The notes under the pieces were generated by a model, which had not been told where the DNA came from, searched no databases, and was given only the letters and a program-made list of their open reading frames with translations. Made by a program: the position numbers and the translations under genes. A stretch of 31,244 nt of DNA from Scatavimonas merdipullorum (GTDB lineage Bacteria > Bacillota > Clostridia > Oscillospirales > Acutalibacteraceae): the NCBI GenBank assembly GCA_018712865.1, contig DVGH01000048.1, positions 1 to 31,244 on the forward strand, in the 5' to 3' direction. This document shows, in pieces, positions 25,949 to 31,244 of the stretch; position 1 is the first letter of the stretch; every line of letters begins with the position of its first letter.

Positions 25949-27658
25949 TTACTCTCCTTTGGAAAGCAGGTAATTAGCGCGGTTGATTGCATTGAGCACG
26001 CCGGAGATCGAAGCCATGTTGATGTTGTTTTCAATCCCAACGCCAAAGATGTTTTTGCCGTTTTTGCGCAGAAGCTCAATATAGGCGATCGCCTTGGAGT
26101 CAGACCCCTCGCTGATCGCGTGCTCATGGTAGGAGACAAATTTATAACAATCCACGCCGATGGTCTTCATAGCGTTAAAGAAAGCGTCGATCGGACCGTT
26201 GCCGATGCCTTCGATCTCTTTTTCTGAAACGGTGTTTTTGTCGTTGATGCGGATGGTTCCCTTAAAATGCACCATATGGCCGCTGTTGCTTCCTGTGCCC
26301 TCTTCAAAAAGGCGGTGCCCGATCAGCTCGTACTTTTTGGGGATATAAAGGTATTCCTTTTCAAACACATGCAAAAGCTCGCTGGGAACAAGCTCTCTGC
26401 CCAGACGTTCACATTCCTTCTGGACCAACGCGCCGAACTCCGGATGCATTTTTTTGGGCAAATGATAACCAAAGTTGTTGGACATAACAAACGCCGCCCC
26501 GCCTTTCCCGGACTGGGAATTGATGCGGATAATTGGCTCGTACTGCCTGCCGACGTCTGCAGGGTCGATCGGAAGATAAGGCACTTCCCAATACGGCGTG
26601 CCTGAATTGCGCATATATTGTATCCCTTTGTTGATAGCGTCCTGATGCGACCCGGAAAAAGCGGTGAACACAAGCTCGCCTATATACGGTGTGCGCTCGT
26701 GGATTTTCATGTTGGTGCAGCGCTCATAGATTTCCTTATATTTGGGAAGATCGCTAAAATCAAGCTTGGGGTCTACGCCTTGCGTGTACATGTTCAGCCC
26801 CATCGTTACAATGTCCAGGTTGCCTGTGCGCTCGCCGTTGCCAAAAAGCGTTCCTTCTACCCGCTGCGCGCCGGCAAGCAGTGCAAGCTCGGCTGCCGCC
26901 ACGCCGCAGCCGCGGTCATTGTGTGGATGAATGCTGATAATGGCGGCTTCTCGGTTTGGCAAATGGCGTATAAAATATTCAATCTGATCTGCAAAGGTGT
27001 TGGCGGTGCACATTTCCACCGTGTTGGGCAAATTTAAAATAACGGGGTTGTCTTTTGTGGCTCCAAGCGCGTCCATCACGGCAGTGCAGATCGAAACGGC
27101 AAAATCCGGCTCTGTTCCGCTAAAGCTTTCAGGCGAATATTCAAAACGGATATGGGTATCGCCGTCAAAATCCTCTGTAAGCGAACGGATCAGCTTAGCG
27201 CCGTTTACGGCAATTTCCGTAATACCGTCCATGTCTTTTTGGAACACAACCTTGCGCTGCAAAGTAGAGGTAGAATTATAAAAATGGACGATTACGTTTT
27301 TCGCACCCCGGATTGCATCAAAGGTTTTTCGGATTAAGTGCTCCCTTGCCTGCACAAGCACCTGAATGGTCACATCGTCCGGTATGTGGCCGCCATCAAT
27401 CAGTTCCCGGCAAATCTCATACTCCGTTTCAGAGGCGGAGGGAAAGCCAATCTCGATTTCCTTAAAACCCATGTCGCATAAAGCTTTAAAAAACTCAAGC
27501 TTTTCCTGTAAATTCATCGGATCAATCAAGGCCTGGTTTCCGTCGCGCAGGTCAACGCTGCACCATATGGGCGCTTTCGTGATCACGTGGTCTGGCCATT
27601 GCCTGTTTTTTAACGGAATCTGCTTAAAGGGAATGTATTTTTTGTAAGACGCGTACAT
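25949..27658 (-). CDS. leuA: 2-isopropylmalate synthase
   Basis: A 569-residue enzyme catalysing the first committed step of leucine synthesis, from acetyl-CoA and 2-oxoisovalerate. DLRDGNQAL near residue 36 and HPHNDRG near 243 supply the metal ligands and catalytic residues of the TIM-barrel domain. GTLFGNGERTGN follows. A C-terminal LeuA regulatory domain (about 440-569) gives leucine feedback control. The length fits the long LeuA form. The frame is open to 27868, but that part is the T-box leader. The true start is the ATG at 27658, with AGGAGG at 27667-27672. No leuB/C/D genes are adjacent. Confidence 0.96.
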   Translation of the reverse strand: MYASYKKYIPFKQIPLKNRQWPDHVITKAPIWCSVDLRDGNQALIDPMNLQEKLEFFKALCDMGFKEIEIGFPSASETEYEICRELIDGGHIPDDVTIQVLVQAREHLIRKTFDAIRGAKNVIVHFYNSTSTLQRKVVFQKDMDGITEIAVNGAKLIRSLTEDFDGDTHIRFEYSPESFSGTEPDFAVSICTAVMDALGATKDNPVILNLPNTVEMCTANTFADQIEYFIRHLPNREAAIISIHPHNDRGCGVAAAELALLAGAQRVEGTLFGNGERTGNLDIVTMGLNMYTQGVDPKLDFSDLPKYKEIYERCTNMKIHERTPYIGELVFTAFSGSHQDAINKGIQYMRNSGTPYWEVPYLPIDPADVGRQYEPIIRINSQSGKGGAAFVMSNNFGYHLPKKMHPEFGALVQKECERLGRELVPSELLHVFEKEYLYIPKKYELIGHRLFEEGTGSNSGHMVHFKGTIRINDKNTVSEKEIEGIGNGPIDAFFNAMKTIGVDCYKFVSYHEHAISEGSDSKAIAYIELLRKNGKNIFGVGIENNINMASISGVLNAINRANYLLSKGE

Positions 27659-27723
27659 ACTTAAAACCTCCTGTATTTCATCTGCATAAATGATATCAAA
27701 TGTACCAATCGGTAGAAAATATA

Positions 27724-28010
27724 TAAAAAAACGTCCCTTTCCAAAAAGAAAGGGACGAATTAAATCCGTGGTACCACCCAAATTCAAACGCTGCATAGCG
27801 TTCCTCAAACAGGCTTCCAGCAAAGCCCTGACCGTTAACGCAGTCATTACGTTCCGCCCTTCATGCAAGCAGCCTTACGGACGGACAACTCCGGGATGAG
27901 CTATACATACAATGTCAAGCACCGCCTTACACCAGCCGGCGGCTCTCTTTGCCTTGCGCAATTGTATCTTGTTCCCTTCACAGTCTTTCAAAGGTTTCAT
28001 TCAATTGTTG
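27724..28010 (-). promoter_or_regulatory. T-box leader, leucine (CUC) specifier
   Basis: On the minus strand the leader holds the invariant T-box TGGGTGGTACCACGG (27766-27780). A terminator lies at 27724-27757 (CGTCCCTTTC / GAAAGGGACG then seven T), and a long Stem I carries the AGAGAG bulge. The Stem I base pairs GGGA with TCCC. The internal loop contains CTC followed by A (codon at 27898-27900), the leucine specifier. Uncharged tRNA-Leu(GAG) binding should stabilise the antiterminator and switch on leuA. Confidence 0.95.
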
Positions 28011-28015
28011 CTATG

Positions 28016-28044
28016 ATTATATGCACAAAAAACTTTTTTGTCAA
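28016..28044 (-). promoter_or_regulatory. Consensus promoter of T-box/leuA
   Basis: On the minus strand, TTGACA (28039-28044) and TATAAT (28016-28021) are exactly 17 bp apart, just upstream of the T-box leader. Confidence 0.92.
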
Positions 28045-28129
28045 GCATTTTTAGAAAAATAATTTATCATATGCGACCTCCCTGTAAAATGAAAATAACA
28101 CACAAACGGGCAGAATTTGCCGGATTCCC

Positions 28130-28158
28130 TTGAAAAACGCGGCGTGTTACCGTATAAT
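28130..28158 (+). promoter_or_regulatory. Promoter of glyA
   Basis: TTGAAA (28130-28135) and TATAAT (28153-28158) have a 17-bp spacer, with the coding start 35 bases downstream. The leader is too short for a riboswitch. Confidence 0.85.
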
Positions 28159-28192
28159 AAAGCATAAGCATGTATGGAAAGGAATGGTCGTT

Positions 28193-29446
28193 ATGTACAA
28201 GGATATGTTGGACAGCATAGGCTTTACCAGCGCATATGACCCAGAAGTGGGGGATGCTATGCAGCAGGAGCTGAAAAGACAGCGCAGAAATCTGGAGCTG
28301 ATTGCATCTGAAAACATTGTTTCCCCAGCGGTAATGGCGGCAATGGGCAGTGTGCTTACCAATAAATACGCGGAGGGCTATCCCGGCAAGCGTTATTACG
28401 GCGGGTGCCAGTGCGTGGATGTAGTGGAAGAAATTGCGCGGAAGAGGGCATGCGAGCTGTTTGGCGCTGAGCATGCAAACGTACAGCCGCATTCCGGCGC
28501 ACAGGCAAATATGGCGGTGTATTTTGCCATGCTCAACCCGGGCGACACCGTTATGGGCATGAACCTCAGCGAAGGCGGCCACCTGACGCACGGTTCCCCC
28601 GTCAATTTGTCAGGCAAATATTATCATTTTGTGGCGTATGGTGTGGATCCGCAAACGCACAGGATCAATTATGATATGGTTATGGAGCAGGCGCTTGCCT
28701 GCCGGCCCAAAATGATTGTATGCGGTGCCAGCGCCTACCCAAGAATGATTGATTTTAAAAAGTTCAGAGAAATTGCTGACGCCTGCGGCGCCTATTTAAT
28801 GGTTGATATGGCGCATATTGCCGGGCTGGTTGCAGCAGGTGTGCACCCAAATCCCGTGGAGCATGCGCATTTTGTTACAACAACAACGCATAAAACGCTG
28901 CGCGGCCCCAGAGGCGGCCTGATCCTTTGCAAGGAAGAATTTGCAAAAGCGGTCGACAAGGCGATCTTCCCGGGCACGCAGGGAGGGCCTTTGATGCACA
29001 CCATCGCCGCAAAAGCGGTATGCCTTGGCGAGGCGCTTAAGCCGGAGTTTAAAGAGTATGGGAAAAAAATTGTTTCCAACTGCGCCGCGCTTGCACAGGG
29101 CCTGCTCAAACGGGGGCATACGCTTGTTTCCGGCGGGACAGACAACCATGTGCTGCTGCTAGACCTTTGCAACAGCGATCTTACAGGCAAAGACCTGGAG
29201 CATCGGTTGGACGAAGTTTATATTACGGTGAATAAAAATACAGTTCCCAACGAACCAAGAAGCCCGTTTGTGACGAGCGGTATCCGCATGGGCACGGCGG
29301 CGGTAACGACCAGAGGTCTTGATGAGCGTGATATGGATCAAATTGCGGAATTTATTACGATGGTGATGGAAGACTTTGAAGGCAATGCAGAAAAAGTGCG
29401 TGCCGGCGTTACAGAGATTTGCCAGCGTTATCCTTTGTATGAATAA
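28193..29446 (+). CDS. glyA: Serine hydroxymethyltransferase
   Basis: A 417-residue PLP enzyme that interconverts serine and glycine with tetrahydrofolate, the main one-carbon source. The cofactor lysine is at about residue 234 in TTTTHKTLRGPRGG. LIASENIVS, YAEGYPGKRYYGGC, and the C-terminal TSGIRMGTAAVTTRG are canonical, and the length is normal. The ATG at 28193 is chosen because the family start follows AAAGGA; the earlier open frame overlaps the promoter. It is divergent from leuA, with about 180 bases between the two core promoters and coding starts. Confidence 0.97.
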   Translation: MYKDMLDSIGFTSAYDPEVGDAMQQELKRQRRNLELIASENIVSPAVMAAMGSVLTNKYAEGYPGKRYYGGCQCVDVVEEIARKRACELFGAEHANVQPHSGAQANMAVYFAMLNPGDTVMGMNLSEGGHLTHGSPVNLSGKYYHFVAYGVDPQTHRINYDMVMEQALACRPKMIVCGASAYPRMIDFKKFREIADACGAYLMVDMAHIAGLVAAGVHPNPVEHAHFVTTTTHKTLRGPRGGLILCKEEFAKAVDKAIFPGTQGGPLMHTIAAKAVCLGEALKPEFKEYGKKIVSNCAALAQGLLKRGHTLVSGGTDNHVLLLDLCNSDLTGKDLEHRLDEVYITVNKNTVPNEPRSPFVTSGIRMGTAAVTTRGLDERDMDQIAEFITMVMEDFEGNAEKVRAGVTEICQRYPLYE

Positions 29447-29464
29447 AGAGACTGTTAAAAAAGG

Positions 29465-29494
29465 GCGGCTGTGTTGTAAACACAGCCGCTTTTG
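29465..29494 (+). terminator. Terminator of glyA
   Basis: GCGGCTGTGTT (29465-29475) pairs perfectly with AACACAGCCGC (29479-29489) around GTA, and TTTT follows. It lies 18 bases after the glyA stop. Confidence 0.9.
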
Positions 29495-29575
29495 TCAAAT
29501 GGTAAAAGGCTTGACGGCGGGTGAAAACAGGGGTACTATTAAGAAAAAGCCTTTTCCGGAAAGGTTGTGAACCGT

Positions 29576-30841
29576 ATGAATACAGCTCCGCTTGCAGAAC
29601 GTCTGCGACCCAAAACGCTGGATGATGTGGTAGGGCAGGCCCATCTGCTGGGGGAAGGCAGACCGCTGCGCAATATTATTCAGTCCGGCGAAATACCCAA
29701 TATGATTTTCTACGGCCCTTCCGGTGTGGGCAAGAGCACGCTTGCGGCAATTATTGCAAAGCAGACCAACCGCACGCTCAGAAAACTTAACGGAACAACT
29801 GCCTCCACAGCCGATATTAAAGAAATTGTAAACCAGCTGGACACCTTTGGCGGGATGAATGGGATTTTGCTTTATCTTGATGAAATTCAGTATTTTAATA
29901 AAAAGCAGCAGCAAACGCTTTTGGAATTTATTGAAAACGGCAGCATTACGCTGATTGCTTCTACCACAGAAAACCCGTATTTTTATGTGTATAATGCTAT
30001 TTTAAGCCGTTGCACCGTGTTTGAATTTAAACCTGTTGTAAAAGAAGAGGTTGCAAAGGCCGTTTGGCGCGCGTTTGACGTTTTGACAGAAGAGTTGGGG
30101 CAAACGATCGATGTGGATGACGAAACGGTTTTATATATTGCAACGGCCTGCGGCGGCGATGTGCGTAAAGCGATGAACGCCGTGGAGCTGAGCGTACTGG
30201 CCTCGCCTGCAAAGAATGGGGTGCGTTATATAACGCTGGAAACAGCCAGGCAGCTGGCACAGAAAAGTGCGATGCGCTACGATAAGGACGGCGATGAGCA
30301 TTACGACATTGTGTCTGCTTATCAAAAATCCATGCGCGGTTCCGACCCGGACGCCGCACTGCATTACCTTGGAAGGCTTCTTGCAGCCGGTGATCTGCCA
30401 TCGGCCTGCAGGCGTTTGATGGTTTGTGTCTGCGAGGATGTGGGGCTTGCTTATCCGCAGGCGATCCCCATTGTTAAAGCCTGTGTGGATATTGCACTGC
30501 AGGTCGGTTTGCCGGAGGCCAGGATTCCGCTTGCAGACGCGGTCGTATTGGTTTGTAATGCGCCAAAAAGCAATTCTGCGTATCAGGCAATCCATCTTGC
30601 AATCCAAGATATTGAATCCGGAAAAATTGGAACAATCCCACGCGCCTTGCAAAATATGCATTATGACGGTGACGATAACGAAAATAAAGGGCAGTTTTAT
30701 AAGTATCCGCAGGATTACCCCAACCATTGGGTTGCCCAGCAATATTTACCCGACGTTCTTGTAGGCAGCAAATATTATGAATTTGGCGACAATAAAAACG
30801 AACAGGCCTTTAAGACATATTGGGATAAAATTAAAAAATAA
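29576..30841 (+). CDS. rarA: Replication-associated recombination protein RarA (MgsA)
   Basis: A 421-residue AAA+ ATPase of the clamp-loader clade that acts at stalled replication forks with single-strand binding protein. LAERLRPKTLDDVVGQ opens the family fold. Walker A is GPSGVGKST (about residues 45-53), Walker B is LLYLDEIQYF, sensor 1 lies in ASTTENPYF, and sensor 2 is GDVRKAMN. The C-terminal MgsA tetramerisation part (DYPNHWVAQQYLPD) is complete. A GTG at 29567 is a possible start, but the ATG at 29576 is better spaced from GGAAAGG. Confidence 0.94.
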   Translation: MNTAPLAERLRPKTLDDVVGQAHLLGEGRPLRNIIQSGEIPNMIFYGPSGVGKSTLAAIIAKQTNRTLRKLNGTTASTADIKEIVNQLDTFGGMNGILLYLDEIQYFNKKQQQTLLEFIENGSITLIASTTENPYFYVYNAILSRCTVFEFKPVVKEEVAKAVWRAFDVLTEELGQTIDVDDETVLYIATACGGDVRKAMNAVELSVLASPAKNGVRYITLETARQLAQKSAMRYDKDGDEHYDIVSAYQKSMRGSDPDAALHYLGRLLAAGDLPSACRRLMVCVCEDVGLAYPQAIPIVKACVDIALQVGLPEARIPLADAVVLVCNAPKSNSAYQAIHLAIQDIESGKIGTIPRALQNMHYDGDDNENKGQFYKYPQDYPNHWVAQQYLPDVLVGSKYYEFGDNKNEQAFKTYWDKIKK

Positions 30842-30848
30842 AGGAAAA

Positions 30849-30884
30849 ATGCTGCAGGCGGTTTTCAGCGCCTGCAGCATTTTT
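30849..30884 (+). terminator. Terminator of rarA
   Basis: ATGCTGCAGGCG (30849-30860) and CGCCTGCAGCAT (30869-30880) form a perfect 12-bp stem followed by TTTT. It lies eight bases after the rarA stop. Confidence 0.92.
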
Positions 30885-31033
30885 ATAGGAGAACAGCCGA
30901 AATGTGCAAAAAAATTGTTGGCGATTGTGAAAAATGCATAAATTCATTTTATAAAGTTTGTTTAATTATACAGTATAAAAGTTCCAAGAAAGAAATTTAC
31001 AATTTGGTAAAGTTGTATAATTAATTATGATAG

Positions 31034-31070
31034 ATGGTCTTTTTCAGATGAAAATCGGAAGACCATTTTT
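31034..31070 (+). terminator. Leader hairpin with T-run before the last gene
   Basis: ATGGTCTT (31034-31041) pairs with AAGACCAT (31059-31066), and five T follow. A TATAAT at 31016-31021 stands just upstream without a good -35. The hairpin may attenuate or terminate a short leader transcript of the next gene, whose AAGGAGG lies 12 bases further on. Confidence 0.5.
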
Positions 31071-31095
31071 CAGTTAAAAAGAAGGAGGATTTTGA

Positions 31096-31244
31096 ATGGT
31101 AAAAAGACAGCACAGGGTCACAAGCATAGCGCTGACAATGCTGCTGGTGTTGGGGATGCTTATGGTTGGAGCTGTAAACGTTTCCACAACGGCAAAAGCA
31201 GCGGGAGGCGATGTGATCTACTTTGTCAAACCCGCAAGCTGGGG
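31096..31244 (+). CDS. Secreted protein, N-terminal part, possibly starch-binding
   Basis: The gene runs off the window after 49 codons. It has a strong ribosome site (AAGGAGG, 31082-31088) and starts MVKRQHRVTSIALTMLLVLG, a Sec signal peptide likely cleaved after STTAKA. The mature start GGDVIYFVKPASWG resembles the first strand of CBM25/26 starch-binding modules, which commonly open with YFxNPxxW. With so few residues this is a suggestion. It would fit the starch-binding-like module in the dockerin protein of the same window. Confidence 0.65.
   Translation, partial: MVKRQHRVTSIALTMLLVLGMLMVGAVNVSTTAKAAGGDVIYFVKPASW

Noticed and set aside
27659..27868. A 70-residue N-terminal extension of LeuA
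   Set aside because: It is the T-box and its terminator read as protein. The AGGAGG and the family N-terminus place the start at 27658.
1..31244. CRISPR arrays, rRNA or tRNA genes, intact insertion sequences, toxin-antitoxin pairs
   Set aside because: I looked for regular direct repeats, tRNA-like cloverleaf ends and transposase motifs and found none that hold up by eye.

Overview
The window reads as chromosome of an anaerobic, probably gut or rumen, member of the Clostridia (order Oscillospirales/Ruminococcaceae-like). This is an inference from gene content and style. The signs are strong AGGAGG ribosome sites, sigma-A promoters with 17-bp spacers, a T-box leader, a secreted protein ending in a type I dockerin, starch-binding-like modules, a dipeptide-aldehyde type NRPS, and remnants of a clostridial conjugative element.

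Layout. Positions 1-7588 hold a large NRPS gene (C-A-PCP-C-A-PCP-reductase). It is preceded by the 3' part of another carrier domain with no start codon, so the assembly line looks cut at its 5' end. An anti-sigma-factor antagonist (STAS) and a 68-residue Cys/Gly/Asn-rich microprotein follow. Positions 8655-11555 are a complete regulatory unit: consensus promoter, yybP-ykoY (Mn2+) riboswitch, intrinsic terminator, and a PMCA-type P-type cation ATPase. Positions 11774-14317 encode a secreted CotH-kinase/starch-binding/dockerin protein.

Positions 14392-17147 are a decayed integrative element: a serine recombinase C-terminal scrap, a MerR regulator with a textbook 19-bp-spacer operator/promoter driving a DUF4097 lipoprotein, a sigma-like ICE gene broken by a frameshift and two stops, and a truncated helix-turn-helix gene. 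From 17199 onward comes housekeeping: yceD-rpmF, a PDZ/radical SAM/DUF512 protein, der, plsY, a cyclase-family hydrolase, an unrecognised anchored lipoprotein, a HAD phosphatase and queH. Then leuA (minus strand) lies behind a leucine T-box, followed by glyA, rarA, and the start of a secreted, possibly starch-binding protein cut by the window edge.

How the genes work together. The best-supported circuits are Mn2+ sensing to cation export (riboswitch/ATPase), uncharged tRNA-Leu sensing to leucine synthesis (T-box/leuA), and MerR ligand sensing to the DUF4097 lipoprotein. The most unusual items are the truncated NRPS junction, the RNA-like stretch before the microprotein that shares blocks with the Mn2+ riboswitch, and the CotH-dockerin fusion. 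I did not find a clearly unprecedented system. The NRPS with its STAS neighbour is the closest candidate for undescribed biology.
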